Positions 52,517 through 61,665 are shown, counted from the first letter of the stretch. The stretch is 64,000 nt of DNA from Sphingomonas lutea (GCF_014396785.1 NZ_CP060718.1:1136501-1200500); one strand, 5' to 3'. Notes: generated from the letters alone by a model not told the origin. Made by a program: numbers and translations.

Positions 52517-55127
52517 CGCTTGAGGGCGGCGGGGGTGGCGGAGGCGGCGGCGGCGGCGCCGGCTCCATCGCGGGCGGCGGAGGCGGGGGCGGAAGTACCG
52601 GCGCGGGCGGCGGCGGAGCGGCCGGCTCGGCACCGAACTTCTTGCGCACGGTCAGCCCGATCGTGCGCGGCTGTCCAACCAGATAGCCGAAGCGGGCGCG
52701 CTTGCCGCGTTCGCGGTCGATCGCCAGCTTGGGATTCACGTCGAACAGATTCTTGACGTAAAGTTGCACCTCGAGGCCGTTGTCCCAGTATACGCCGCCC
52801 GTCAGATTTGTGACCGTGTAGGACGGCAAACGCAGCGAACCGAAGTCGAGATCGGTCGTGCCGAAAATGCCTGTGGCCGGATCGTAAAAGATCGCCGGGT
52901 TGCCGCCAGCGGCAGACAGGGAGCCGGCGCCAGCGACCTGATCCGCAGGCTCGCCAAACCGGTTTCCGATATGCTGCACGCTACCGGTCACGGACCATTC
53001 CGCGCTGTCGTTGAGACGCTGACCATAGGTCGCGTTGGCCGAAAGCTGGAACTTGGGCACGGTGGGAAGGCGATTCCCCTCCTCGATGCCCCCGAGGACA
53101 TCGCCCGCGCCGGTCAGAACGGTGGAGTCGAACTTGGCGCTCTGGATGTTGGCCGCGATCGACAAGTCGAGACCCGGCATCGGACGCGCCGAGAATTCAG
53201 CTTCGATGCCGGTCGAGTGCGCCTTGGGGACGTTGAAGACGATCCGCGACGAGCAGCTGCCCGCCGTCTGTGTGACCTGCAGATTCTTGATCTTGTTGTG
53301 GAAGACGGCCGAATTGAACGTGATCCCGCCGCGGCTGTATTTGACCCCGGCTTCGTAGTTCCACAGCGTCTCGTCCTTATACGCGCCCTGGCCGCCGAAC
53401 ACGTCGAGATCTTCCGGCGTGCACAATGGAACGTTGAGCGGGTCGTTGGTGCCGCCGAGACGGAAGCCCTTCGCCGCCTGGACGTTCACGCTGAGATTGC
53501 GGTTCGGTTCCCACGTGGCGATGACCCGCGGGCTGAAACCATTGGACTTTGCGCGGTCGCCGAGGCTGACGACGAGCCCCGAAAAGAAGCCGCCCGAGAT
53601 GAAATCACGCTCTTCCTTGAAGCTGTAATAGCGGCCGCCCGCAGTGATCTTGAACTGACCGAAGTCGTAGCTGCCCTCACCGAAGATCGCTCGCTGCCGG
53701 ATGTCGTAGGGCAGTTCGGCATTATAGGGCGAATTAGCCGCAAAGCCCTGCGACACCTGCGCTTCGGTCTTGGGCACGCCAGGCGACTGGCAGAAGGTCG
53801 GATCGCCGGCGATGATGCACAGGCCGTTGATCGCTTGCTGCGAGAATGTGCCTTCGACTCCCGGCGTCGGCAGGGTCTGCGAATAGTCGCGTTTGATGTT
53901 CGTCAGGAACCCGCCGACGACCCACTGGAAGGGTCCATTGCCGGTCGAGGCGAGCCGGAGTTCTTGCGTGAATTGCTTGAGCTTAGTGGTGTCCAACAGT
54001 TCAGAGTCGAGGTCGATCGCCGCAGGAGAGACGCCAAGTCCGTTGAACGACACGAAGATCGAGTCGGTCAGTGCCGAGGCGTCCCGGCTAACCAGAATGT
54101 CGCGATTGAGATAGCTGCTGACACTGGTCAATTCGACCGGGCCAAAGTCATAGCTGGCGACCAGATCGGCGAGCCACGTCTTGTCGCGAAACTTCTCCCG
54201 GAACTGGAGATATTGCTCGCGCTCGTCGAGGGTATCGCCGCCGGTCACGAATGCGTTGTTGGAGAGGATGTATTCGTCCTGACGGTTGAACCCGCCGGTA
54301 TCGACCTTCTGATAGACGATGCGCGGCGTGATTTTGAACTCGGGCGTTGGCTGGAACAGCAGCGCCGCGCGGACGCCGTAGCGATCGCCGTCGTTGACGT
54401 TGTTCTTGTCGTACGGCCCGATCGAATCGATGAAGCCGGGGAAATGCGTCCCGTAGGCGACAACGCGCACGGCCGCGGCCGGGCCCATCGGCAAGTTGAT
54501 CGCGCCTTTTAGCGAGCCGCCGACGCCGCCATCCTTCACCGTATTGATGTCGGCTTCGACCATGCCCTCAAGGCGCTCGACGTTGGGCTGGTTGGTGATG
54601 TAGCGGACGGTGCCGCCGACGCTACCCGACCCGAACAGCGTGCCCTGCGGGCCGCGCAGCGTTTCGACGCGGTTGAGGTCGAACAGGTCGAAGTCGGGCG
54701 TGAAGAGCGACATCGAGGTCACCGTCTCGTCGAGATAGACGCCGACCTGTTCCTTCACCCCCGGCTGGTCGCGCGCGATCTGGCCGGCGGACACGCCGCG
54801 TACAGAAACCTGGCTTTGGCCGGGACCGAGGTTCTGGACGGTGAGGCCGGCGACGTTGCGGCTGATGTCCTCGATCGTCTGGGCATTGGCGCGCTGGAGG
54901 TCTTCCTCGGACTGCGCGTTTATCGAAAAGGGAACGTCCTGGACGCGACTTGCGCGCTTGGTCGCGGTGACGATGATTTCGTCTTCCGCAAAGACGTCGG
55001 GGGCGGGCTGGGCAGCTTCGGGCGGTTGGGCGGTTTGTGCGATGTCCTCCTGGCCGGTCTGCGCGGCCGCGGGAATCGCGAACGCCAGAACAGAAGTGCC
55101 GATGAGCAAGGCTGCCGAAATGCGCAT
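52500..55127 (-). CDS. TonB-dependent receptor with a proline-rich C-terminal extension
   Basis: An 875-residue outer-membrane receptor. A signal peptide (1-23), a TonB box-like EIIVTATKRASRVQDVPFSI (about 50-69), a plug domain with LRGPQGTLFGSGSVGGTVRY, and a 22-strand barrel are present. The barrel ends with RTIGLTVRKKF, the normal terminal strand with its final Phe at about 831. A further 44 residues, mainly Pro, follow, which is unusual because the terminal strand is the assembly signal. The ligand is not evident. It is coupled to the downstream oxidase by a 17-base overlap, so amine or peptide uptake is possible. A perfect inverted repeat lies upstream. Confidence 0.9.
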   Translation of the reverse strand: MRISAALLIGTSVLAFAIPAAAQTGQEDIAQTAQPPEAAQPAPDVFAEDEIIVTATKRASRVQDVPFSINAQSEEDLQRANAQTIEDISRNVAGLTVQNLGPGQSQVSVRGVSAGQIARDQPGVKEQVGVYLDETVTSMSLFTPDFDLFDLNRVETLRGPQGTLFGSGSVGGTVRYITNQPNVERLEGMVEADINTVKDGGVGGSLKGAINLPMGPAAAVRVVAYGTHFPGFIDSIGPYDKNNVNDGDRYGVRAALLFQPTPEFKITPRIVYQKVDTGGFNRQDEYILSNNAFVTGGDTLDEREQYLQFREKFRDKTWLADLVASYDFGPVELTSVSSYLNRDILVSRDASALTDSIFVSFNGLGVSPAAIDLDSELLDTTKLKQFTQELRLASTGNGPFQWVVGGFLTNIKRDYSQTLPTPGVEGTFSQQAINGLCIIAGDPTFCQSPGVPKTEAQVSQGFAANSPYNAELPYDIRQRAIFGEGSYDFGQFKITAGGRYYSFKEERDFISGGFFSGLVVSLGDRAKSNGFSPRVIATWEPNRNLSVNVQAAKGFRLGGTNDPLNVPLCTPEDLDVFGGQGAYKDETLWNYEAGVKYSRGGITFNSAVFHNKIKNLQVTQTAGSCSSRIVFNVPKAHSTGIEAEFSARPMPGLDLSIAANIQSAKFDSTVLTGAGDVLGGIEEGNRLPTVPKFQLSANATYGQRLNDSAEWSVTGSVQHIGNRFGEPADQVAGAGSLSAAGGNPAIFYDPATGIFGTTDLDFGSLRLPSYTVTNLTGGVYWDNGLEVQLYVKNLFDVNPKLAIDRERGKRARFGYLVGQPRTIGLTVRKKFGAEPAAPPPPAPVLPPPPPPPAMEPAPPPPPPPPPPPSSGERGR

Positions 55128-55161
55128 GAGTTCCCCCTTATGTCGTCTGCGCGACTTATGC

Positions 55162-55217
55162 CCGAAACGATCGGCCGTCAGAAGGGAGAGCGGGGCGTCC
55201 GAGCCAGTTCGTTTCGG
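55162..55217. repeat. Perfect inverted repeat upstream of the TonB receptor
   Basis: CCGAAACGA (55162-55170) and TCGTTTCGG (55209-55217) are a perfect 9-bp inverted pair, 38 bases apart, 35 bases before the receptor start codon. This could be a pair of sites for a dimeric regulator (47 bases centre to centre) or a large loop. No ligand-specific regulator is adjacent. Confidence 0.35.
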
Positions 55218-55263
55218 CTGTGTTGCAAGTTGGTTACAGGGGCGTGGCGTACCCCCAAAGGGC

Positions 55264-55947
55264 TCAGCGCCGGTCGAACAGCTGCCGCGCGATGACGGCG
55301 CCAAACGCGGCACCGAGCAGTTGCGACGCCACGAACATCGGGACATCCGCCAGCGCGATGCCCGCGAAGGTATCCGACAAACTGCGAGCGACAGTGATTG
55401 CTGGGTTGGCGAAGCTGGTCGACGAAGTGAACCAATAGCCCGCGGTGATATAGAGCGCGACCGATGCCGGGACCCATGCCGGCCGGTGCCGAACAGTGCC
55501 CAAAACGGTCAGCACGAGGCCGAAGGTGGCAACGAACTCGCCCGCCCACTGCCCCACGCCCGTGCGGGTCTTTGCGGACAGTTGGAGGAGCGGGAGATCG
55601 AGCATCAGGTGCGCGGCCCACACGCCGAGAATGCCAAAGATGAGCTGGGCCCCAATGTAGGCGGCGGCGTCGCCCCACGGCAATTCACCGCGAGACGCCG
55701 CCACAAGGCTCACCGCCGGGTTCATATGCGCGCCCGAAATGGGGCCGAGCATGGTGATCAGCACGAACAGGATTGCGCCGGTGGCAAGCGTGTTGCCGAG
55801 AAGCGCAATGGCAACGTTCCCGCCCGCCAGACCCTCCGCCATGATCCCGGAGCCGACCACGGTGGCGAAGAGAAAGAAGGCACCGAGCGCTTCGGCTGTG
55901 AGGCGCTGCGACAGTGGCGGTTGATGGGGCAGGTGAGATCTCGTCAT
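55264..55947 (-). CDS. MIP/aquaporin family channel
   Basis: A 227-residue major-intrinsic-protein channel with six membrane helices and both half-helix loops, HMNPAVSL (about 74) and FANPAITV (about 183), each with NPA. The region GVWAAHLMLDLP between them is typical of the alphaproteobacterial AqpS-like group. The selectivity residues cannot be read from motifs alone, so water, glycerol or metalloid transport is open; no arsenic-resistance gene is nearby. The start at 55947 overlaps the next gene stop by 4 bases. Confidence 0.9.
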   Translation of the reverse strand: MTRSHLPHQPPLSQRLTAEALGAFFLFATVVGSGIMAEGLAGGNVAIALLGNTLATGAILFVLITMLGPISGAHMNPAVSLVAASRGELPWGDAAAYIGAQLIFGILGVWAAHLMLDLPLLQLSAKTRTGVGQWAGEFVATFGLVLTVLGTVRHRPAWVPASVALYITAGYWFTSSTSFANPAITVARSLSDTFAGIALADVPMFVASQLLGAAFGAVIARQLFDRR

Positions 55948-56408
55948 GCGCAATTACCCACATCGAAGGGAAGCAAGGTGCGCGGTGGGAAAAGCGGGGG
56001 GCGGCCGCCGTTGTGAGCGAGGAAAGCGTGACGGACGATCTCGGCCTGCTGCTCGAGGCCGTAACGGTAGAAGGGGCGGTCGGGGACGAGGTTGTAGCGG
56101 TAGCGGCAGAAGGGGTGGCGCATCAGCGGCAGATAGAAGCGGCCGCGCGTCTGCGCCTGCCAGACATGGGTCAGCTCATGGATGAACAGGCCCTGCCGGT
56201 GCAGCGGCTCGGCAGCGAAGTCCTCCGACCACAGGTCGTCATGCGGGTGGAAGTGGACGTTGCCGGTGGGCGCCATCACCGTGTTGCGGGGCTGAAACGG
56301 CCACCATTTGCGCCGCAGCATTCGGACTCCGGAATAGTCGATCGCGTCGCCGAACACGGTTCGGGCAAGCGCGATTTCGCCGGGCGTCAGGGGGCGGTCG
56401 ACCGTCAT
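55944..56408 (-). CDS. Putative metallopeptidase-like protein (vgr-related, HELTH motif)
   Basis: A 154-residue protein called 'vgr-related' in sphingomonad annotations, with no known activity. It contains HELTHVWQ (residues about 86-93), the HExxH zinc motif of metallopeptidases, and an aromatic- and Arg-rich C-terminus. No signal peptide is seen. The start codon at 56408 lies in a GTCATTGCG repeat copy, so the true start may be elsewhere. It overlaps the aquaporin start by 4 bases. Confidence 0.7.
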   Translation of the reverse strand: MTVDRPLTPGEIALARTVFGDAIDYSGVRMLRRKWWPFQPRNTVMAPTGNVHFHPHDDLWSEDFAAEPLHRQGLFIHELTHVWQAQTRGRFYLPLMRHPFCRYRYNLVPDRPFYRYGLEQQAEIVRHAFLAHNGGRPPLFPPRTLLPFDVGNCA

Positions 56409-56476
56409 TGCGGGGACCCGGAGGCGGTGGAGCAAGTCATTGCGACGCTGGATTGCTTCGCTGCGCCCGCAATGAC
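56404..56476. repeat. GTCATTGCG repeat cluster between the metallopeptidase gene and acpP
   Basis: GTCATTGCG occurs at 56404-56412 and again at 56436-56444. Its inverse, CGCAATGAC, is at 56468-56476. The three copies are spaced exactly 32 bases apart. The last two form a 9-bp stem with the inner segment GGATTGCTTCGCTGCG, which matches a widespread intergenic palindrome type. The first copy overlaps the vgr-related start codon. Confidence 0.7.
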
Positions 56477-56488
56477 AAGTCGGGCCAC

Positions 56489-56517
56489 TTGCCGGGTCAA
56501 ATCCGCATCGCTAGGGC
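56489..56517 (+). promoter_or_regulatory. Possible promoter of acpP
   Basis: TTGCCG (56489-56494) and TAGGGC (56512-56517) are 17 bases apart and lie 31 bases before the acpP ATG. The -10 match is weak. AACGGAGGAAA at 56532-56542 is a strong ribosome-binding sequence. Confidence 0.3.
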
Positions 56518-56548
56518 ATCGCCAAAGCAAAAACGGAGGAAACGTCAC

Positions 56549-56785
56549 ATGAGCGAGACTGCCGATCGGGTGAAGAAGATCGTCGTCGAACATCTCGGCG
56601 TCGAAGCGGACAAGGTGACCGAGGACGCGAGCTTCATCGACGATCTTGGCGCCGACAGCCTCGACATCGTCGAACTGGTCATGGCTTTCGAGGAAGAATT
56701 CGGGGTCGAGATCCCGGACGACGCTGCGGAGAAGATCACCACCGTTCGCGATGCGATCGAATATATCGACCAGAACAAGGGCTGA
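56549..56785 (+). CDS. acpP: Acyl carrier protein
   Basis: A 78-residue acidic carrier of fatty-acid intermediates. The phosphopantetheine Ser is Ser37 in [12 protein letters not shown], and the surrounding helices match AcpP ([21 protein letters not shown]). It has a strong ribosome-binding sequence and is followed by fabF after a palindromic repeat. High expression is expected. Confidence 0.97.
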   Translation: MSETADRVKKIVVEHLGVEADKVTEDASFIDDLGADSLDIVELVMAFEEEFGVEIPDDAAEKITTVRDAIEYIDQNKG

Positions 56786-56796
56786 GCGGTCCCCGA

Positions 56797-56884
56797 CCGT
56801 TCGTCCTGAGCTCGTCGAAGGACTGCCCTTGATCCGGCGTCACTTTACGGCAAAGCAAGGCTTCGACAGGCTCAGCCCGCACGG
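56797..56884. repeat. Imperfect palindromic intergenic repeat (REP-like), copy B
   Basis: The left arm at 56797-56825 (begins CCGTTCGTCCTGAG) and the right arm at 56856-56884 (ends CTCAGCCCGCACGG) are inverted relative to each other at about 22 of 29 positions, with cores CTGAGC and GTCGAAG. This matches copy A. It occupies most of the acpP-fabF gap and may act as an intercistronic structure. Confidence 0.7.
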
Positions 56885-56914
56885 GTCTGGGCCTGTTGAT
56901 TTATGGAGAGCAGG

Positions 56915-58174
56915 ATGCGGCGTGTCGTTGTAACCGGACTGGGCCTCGTCACCCCGCTGGGTGCCGACGTCGAAACCACGTGGAAGAACATCCTGGCGTC
57001 CAAGTCCGGCGCGGGGCCGATCACCCGGTTCGACGCGAGCGACCAGAAGTGCCGCATCGCCTGCGAGGTGAAGCCCGCCGACCATGAATATGGCTTCGAT
57101 CCGGGCAAGCGCGTCGATCACAAGATCCAGCGCCAGGTCGATCCGTTCATCGTCTACGGCATCGATGTCGCAGGCCAGGCGATCGAGGATGCCGGGCTGG
57201 AGGACATGCCGGAAGCGATGCGGCTGCGCGCCGGCTGCTCGATCGGGTCGGGCATCGGTGGATTGCCGGGAATCGAATCCGAAAGCCGGGTGCTCGCCGA
57301 AAAGGGGCCGGGCCGCGTCTCGCCGCACTTCGTCCACGGGCGGCTAATCAACCTCGTCTCGGGCCAGGTATCGATCAAATACGGGCTGATGGGCCCCAAT
57401 CATGCGGTCGTCACCGCGTGCTCGACCGGCGCGCATTCGATCGGCGATGCAGCCCGGATGATCAAGGATGACGACGCCGACATCATGCTCGCGGGGGGCG
57501 CCGAAGCGACCATCTGCCCGATCGGCATTGCCGGCTTTGCCCAGGCACGCGCGCTCAGCACGGCGTTCAACGACCAGCCCGAAAAGGCAAGCCGCCCGTA
57601 CGACAAGGACCGCGACGGCTTCGTCATGGGCGAGGGCGCGGGCGTGGTGGTGCTCGAGGAATATGAGCACGCGAAGAAACGCGGCGCGAAAATCTACGCC
57701 GAGGTCGTCGGCTATGGCTTGTCGGGCGACGCCTATCACGTGACCGCGCCGCATCCCGAAGGGTCGGGTGCATACCGGTCGATGGAAATGGCGCTCAAGA
57801 AGTCCGGGCTGCAGCCCAGCGACATCGATTATATCAACGCCCACGGCACCTCGACCCCGCTCGGCGACGAGCTTGAGCTGGGCGCGGTGCGCAAATTGTT
57901 CGGCAATGCCATCGGATCCCTATCCATGAGCTCGACCAAGTCGGCGATCGGCCATTTGCTCGGCGGTGCCGGCGCGGTCGAGAGCATCTTCTGCATCCTG
58001 GCCATCCGCGACCAGATCGTGCCGCCGACGCTCAATCTCGACAATCCGAGCGAGGGGACGGCGGGCGTCGACCTCGTCCCGCACAAGGCCAAGGAACGGC
58101 CGGTGCGCGCGGTCCTCAATAACAGCTTCGGCTTCGGCGGCACAAACGCCAGCCTGATCATGAAGGCGGTGTGA
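56915..58174 (+). CDS. fabF: Beta-ketoacyl-ACP synthase II
   Basis: A 419-residue condensing enzyme elongating fatty acyl-ACP. The catalytic Cys is in [13 protein letters not shown], and the two His are in [11 protein letters not shown] and [15 protein letters not shown]. The ATG at 56915 follows GGAG by 5 bases; 56903 is a possible alternative. It is coupled to mltG by a 4-base overlap. The acpP-fabF order is standard. Confidence 0.95.
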   Translation: MRRVVVTGLGLVTPLGADVETTWKNILASKSGAGPITRFDASDQKCRIACEVKPADHEYGFDPGKRVDHKIQRQVDPFIVYGIDVAGQAIEDAGLEDMPEAMRLRAGCSIGSGIGGLPGIESESRVLAEKGPGRVSPHFVHGRLINLVSGQVSIKYGLMGPNHAVVTACSTGAHSIGDAARMIKDDDADIMLAGGAEATICPIGIAGFAQARALSTAFNDQPEKASRPYDKDRDGFVMGEGAGVVVLEEYEHAKKRGAKIYAEVVGYGLSGDAYHVTAPHPEGSGAYRSMEMALKKSGLQPSDIDYINAHGTSTPLGDELELGAVRKLFGNAIGSLSMSSTKSAIGHLLGGAGAVESIFCILAIRDQIVPPTLNLDNPSEGTAGVDLVPHKAKERPVRAVLNNSFGFGGTNASLIMKAV

Positions 58175-59136
58175 GGAAGCTGCTGCTGATCGGCGGCGCG
58201 GGGCTGGTCCTTGCAGCGCTCGCCGCGCTGTACCTGTTCTGGTGGGCGCCGGGCCCCAAGCCCGGGCCGCACACCATCGTCGTCGAGGAAGGCGCGACGA
58301 TGACCAGCGTTGCCCGCCAGCTTGAAGGGCAAGGCGCGATCCCCGGGTCGGCGCGCAGCTTCTCGCTGATCGCGCGCGTGCTCGGCTCGGGCGATCCAGT
58401 GCAGGCGGGTGAGTTCGAGATCCCGAAAGGCATGAGTGGCGCGAAGGTGCTCGACCTGTTGCAGCATGGCCGCCCGGTGCAGCGCCTGATCACCGTGACC
58501 GAGGGGATGCCGTCGATCATCGTCGCGGAAAAGATTGCGGGGGTTCCCTATCTCACGGGCGCGGTGCCGCCGATCGCCGAAGGATCGGTCCTGCCCGACA
58601 GCTACGGCTATAAGCGCGGCGAGACGCGCGCGGCGGTGGTCGCGCGGATGCAGGCAGCGATGACGCGGACGCTCGACGCATTATGGGTCAAGCGGACGCA
58701 GGATTGCCCGGTGTTGAGCAAGGCGGAAGCGGTCACCCTGGCCTCGATCGTCGAAAAGGAGACGGGCAAGCCCGCCGAACGGCCGACGATTGCCGGCGTT
58801 TACTGCAACCGGCTGAAGATCGGCATGAAACTAGATGCCGATCCGACGGTCATTTACCCGATCACCAAGGGCAAGCCGCTGGGCCGCCGAATCCGCCGGT
58901 CGGAGCTGATGGACGATAACGGCTACAACACCTACCGCCGTCCCGGCCTGCCGCCGGGACCGATCGCCAATCCGGGGCGCGAGAGCATTGCCGCGGTGCT
59001 GAGGCCCGCATCGACCAAGGCGATCTATTTCGTCGCCGACGGGACCGGCGGTCATGTCTTTGCCGAGACCTTCGCACAGCACCAGGCCAACGTCGCGAAA
59101 TGGTATGCGCTGCGCCGCCAGCGGGGTGAGATGTGA
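58171..59136 (+). CDS. mltG: Endolytic transglycosylase MltG
   Basis: A 321-residue inner-membrane lytic transglycosylase (YceG fold) that cuts nascent glycan strands and sets their length. One membrane helix (about 5-24) precedes a LysM-like part (VVEEGATMTSVARQLEGQG) and the catalytic region with Glu in LASIVEKETG, then GLPPGPIANPG and VADGTGGHVFAETFAQH. The GTG at 58171 overlaps fabF by 4 bases. The acpP-fabF-mltG order is common in alphaproteobacteria. Confidence 0.93.
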   Translation: MRKLLLIGGAGLVLAALAALYLFWWAPGPKPGPHTIVVEEGATMTSVARQLEGQGAIPGSARSFSLIARVLGSGDPVQAGEFEIPKGMSGAKVLDLLQHGRPVQRLITVTEGMPSIIVAEKIAGVPYLTGAVPPIAEGSVLPDSYGYKRGETRAAVVARMQAAMTRTLDALWVKRTQDCPVLSKAEAVTLASIVEKETGKPAERPTIAGVYCNRLKIGMKLDADPTVIYPITKGKPLGRRIRRSELMDDNGYNTYRRPGLPPGPIANPGRESIAAVLRPASTKAIYFVADGTGGHVFAETFAQHQANVAKWYALRRQRGEM

Positions 59137-59465
59137 GTAACCGGGGAATCACGCGCGGCCGGATGTTCGTCGGGGCCTTGGTCCTGCTGACCGCAATCAT
59201 CACCTGGGCTATCGCGACATGGCTCAACCCCTATGGCGAATCGAGCGAAGCCGGCACCGAATATGTGAAATCGACCGTCGCCATCGTCATGCGCAATGGC
59301 GCGATCGCGACATTGGGCCTGTGCGCGCTTGCCGCTTATTTGCTGTTCCCGACGCGTCGGCCGCAATGGCCCGCGCGCGACTGGGCAATCCTCGGCATCC
59401 TCGCGCTGCTCGTGGTGAGCAGCCTGTATCGCCTGGTGTGGCTCCAGACGTCAGTGATGAATTAG
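59133..59465 (+). CDS. Small membrane protein of unknown function
   Basis: A 110-residue protein I do not recognise, from a GTG start overlapping mltG by 4 bases. Three hydrophobic helices are predicted: about 11-30 (MFVGALVLLTAIITWAIATW), 55-72 (GAIATLGLCALAAYLLF) and 84-103. It may be an accessory of MltG or the membrane, but nothing in it shows this. Confidence 0.65.
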   Translation: MSNRGITRGRMFVGALVLLTAIITWAIATWLNPYGESSEAGTEYVKSTVAIVMRNGAIATLGLCALAAYLLFPTRRPQWPARDWAILGILALLVVSSLYRLVWLQTSVMN

Positions 59466-59473
59466 CGTCGCCC

Positions 59474-59887
59474 CTAGCCGTCCAGCGCGATGCTGGGGAC
59501 GTAGCCGACGCGGCGGTCGATACCCGCATAGCCCCACGCCCAGCCCAACGTATCGTCGAGCAGGTCGAACGGCTCGCCAGGGGCGAGGTCGCGAATCGCG
59601 TCACCCCCGTCGCTCGGCGTGGCTCGCAAGGTGGCGGCGCTGCGCACGGTGCGGTTAACCGGCTCGGCGTAATGGGATGCGATCACTCGGCCGGCGAGCG
59701 CGGAGTCGGCGAGATCCTTGCGATAGGCGTGGGTCGTGGGGTCGGGTGGGTCCGATCGGCCGCCCAGCGCGAAATCGATGTCAGCGTTGGTGCGCGAAGG
59801 CCGGCGCTTGCCCGATGATCGGCCGGTGCGCGGCGGGGGCGGGGTGTCCGTCGCCGCCTTCGCGGAGGTTGCGCTTGAAGCCTTCAA
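59474..59887 (-). CDS. SH3-like domain protein, start uncertain
   Basis: The C-terminal 100 residues are convincing: FALGGRSDPPDPTTHAYRKD, then a bacterial SH3-like fold (TVRSAATLRATPSDGGD, APGEPFDLLDDTLGWAWGYA, VGYVPSIALDG). Homologues accompany NlpC/P60 peptidases, but no peptidase domain follows here, so it may only bind the cell wall. No good start codon exists in frame: the region upstream lies inside marR in another frame. A TTG at 59887 is the least poor choice. One missing or extra base may have damaged the true start. Confidence 0.5.
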   Translation of the reverse strand: MKASSATSAKAATDTPPPPRTGRSSGKRRPSRTNADIDFALGGRSDPPDPTTHAYRKDLADSALAGRVIASHYAEPVNRTVRSAATLRATPSDGGDAIRDLAPGEPFDLLDDTLGWAWGYAGIDRRVGYVPSIALDG

Positions 59888-60170
59888 GGAAATCTGCCCC
59901 AGTGCTGGTGCGGACGACAAAAACGTTTCGCCGATCGTCCTGATCGCGTTCGCGGCGCAGATAGCCCAGCGCGCCAAGCGTATTCAAGGCGCGGGTCACG
60001 ACGGGCTTTGACACGCCAAGAACACGCGCCAGACCTCGAACCGTATGCGGACCAGGCGTAAGATAGACGAGCATGAGCAAGGCCATCTGGCGATTGGTCA
60101 AATCGGGCTCGCCAGAGCGGACGTAGGCGATCAAGGCCTTCATCCAGCCGGAAAGCGAAACCTCGGCCAT
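59781..60170 (-). CDS. MarR-family transcriptional regulator
   Basis: A 129-residue MarR-type winged helix protein (dimeric, ligand-responsive). The HTH and wing are at about 25-95: TNRQMALLMLVYLTPG, then VRGLARVLGVSKPVVTRAL and the wing RRERDQDDRRNVFVV. The C-terminal 25 residues after EGFKRNL are Gly/His/Pro-rich and overlap the SH3 frame. Start at 60170. Targets could be the M17 peptidase or SH3 neighbours. Confidence 0.82.
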   Translation of the reverse strand: MAEVSLSGWMKALIAYVRSGEPDLTNRQMALLMLVYLTPGPHTVRGLARVLGVSKPVVTRALNTLGALGYLRRERDQDDRRNVFVVRTSTGADFLEGFKRNLREGGDGHPAPAAHRPIIGQAPAFAHQR

Positions 60171-60273
60171 GCCTTAACTCCGTTTATTGTCGCGGTGTGC
60201 GATCTAAACCGGCAAGGCGCGAAATTGTTGCACCGCAGTGACGAGTTTTGCCCGATTTTTCGGGCGTTTCGCA

Positions 60274-61665
60274 CTATTGGCGGGGATAAGTCCGCTCGAG
60301 ATGACGGAAGACGGCACGGAGGCCAAGCGCGTCGCCCCCCTTGGGACGGCCGGGCTTGGCCGAGTCACGCCAGGCGAATGTGTCGAAATGCGCCCAGCGC
60401 ACCGAATCGGGGACGAAGCGCTTCAGGAACATGGCTGCAGTGATGCTTCCCGCCATCGGCGAGCCCGAGGCGTTGGCGAGGTCGGCCAGGTCGCTTTTCA
60501 ACATGTCGTCATACGGATCCCACAGCGGCATGCGCCACAGCGGATCCTCAGTTTCCTCCGACGCCTGGCGAAGACTTTCGGCGAGCGCATCGTCGTTGGC
60601 GAACATGGCCGGAAGATCGGGGCCAAGCGCGATGCGCGCGGCGCCGGTCAGCGTGGCGAAATCGACGATCAGCTCCGGCTTGCCCTCCGCTGCATGGTCG
60701 AGCGCGTCGGCGAGGATGAGGCGGCCTTCGGCGTCGGTATTGTCGATCTCGACGAACAGGCCCTTGCGTGAGCGCACCACGTCGCCGGGGCGGAATGCGT
60801 CCGCAGAAACCGAATTTTCAACTGCGGGGATGAGCAGGTGAAGCCGCACCGGCAGGCGCGCCGCCATCACCAGGCGGGCGAGGGCGAGGGCGTGCGCCGC
60901 GCCGCCCATGTCCTTCTTCATCAGGCGCATGCCCGAGGCGGGCTTTAGATCGAGGCCGCCGGTGTCGAAGCACACGCCCTTGCCGACGATGGCGATGCGC
61001 GGATGGTCCGGCTTGCCCCATTCGAGCTCGATCAGGCGCGGTTCGCGGCCCGGCGCGGCGGCGCGGCCGACGGCGGCGATCAACGGGCAATCGCGCGTGA
61101 GATGTGCGCCGGAGGTGACCCGCACCTCCGCTCCGTTGCCGGCATCGCGCACCGCCTGCTCGATCTCGGCCGGGCCGAGATCGCCGGCGGGCGTATCGAC
61201 GAGGTCGCGGACGAGCGCAGTCGCCTCGGCCAGCTGGACATGCCGCGCGATCCGCGCCGCTTCCCCGGTCACCAGCACCCTCGGCCCGACAGGATCGTCC
61301 TTGGGCTTGGCGCGGAAGCGGTCGAACCGGTGCTGGGCGAGAAGCCAGCCGAGCGCTGCCTTGCCGGGGTCGCCCTGCGCCAGCCTGTAGGTGCCCTCGG
61401 GCAGGCTCGCGGCGAGCTTGGCCAGGCACCAGGGCGACAGCGCCGCCACGTCCTTGACCGCGCCGACCACTTCGAAGTCGTTGCCGCGCGGCAGGATGGC
61501 AAAGGCGCAGCCGGTCTTGCCGTCGAACCGGTGGGCTTCGAGCAAGGCGCGGTCTTCGGCCGGGCGGCGCTTCGCCCAATCGGCGAAACCGTCCTTGTCG
61601 ACGAGGTGGATCGGCCGGGCGCCCTGGCCACGGTCGGCGACGATCAGCGAGGCGAAATCGGTCAT
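60274..61665 (-). CDS. Leucyl aminopeptidase family protein (M17)
   Basis: A 463-residue zinc aminopeptidase of the M17 family. The catalytic domain has KGVCFDTGGLDLKPA (about 230-244), KDMGGAAHALALARL, and the signature NTDAEGRLILADAL (about 305-318). The N-terminal part is a small adapter domain. It cleaves N-terminal residues from peptides in the cytoplasm. Start chosen at 61665 (MTDFASLIV). It ends 104 bases from the marR start. Confidence 0.93.
   Translation of the reverse strand: MTDFASLIVADRGQGARPIHLVDKDGFADWAKRRPAEDRALLEAHRFDGKTGCAFAILPRGNDFEVVGAVKDVAALSPWCLAKLAASLPEGTYRLAQGDPGKAALGWLLAQHRFDRFRAKPKDDPVGPRVLVTGEAARIARHVQLAEATALVRDLVDTPAGDLGPAEIEQAVRDAGNGAEVRVTSGAHLTRDCPLIAAVGRAAAPGREPRLIELEWGKPDHPRIAIVGKGVCFDTGGLDLKPASGMRLMKKDMGGAAHALALARLVMAARLPVRLHLLIPAVENSVSADAFRPGDVVRSRKGLFVEIDNTDAEGRLILADALDHAAEGKPELIVDFATLTGAARIALGPDLPAMFANDDALAESLRQASEETEDPLWRMPLWDPYDDMLKSDLADLANASGSPMAGSITAAMFLKRFVPDSVRWAHFDTFAWRDSAKPGRPKGGDALGLRAVFRHLERTYPRQ

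Noticed and set aside
52764..54512. A 582-residue plus-strand open frame
   Set aside because: It is antisense to the well-supported TonB receptor and has no domain pattern. Long antisense frames are expected in GC-rich DNA.
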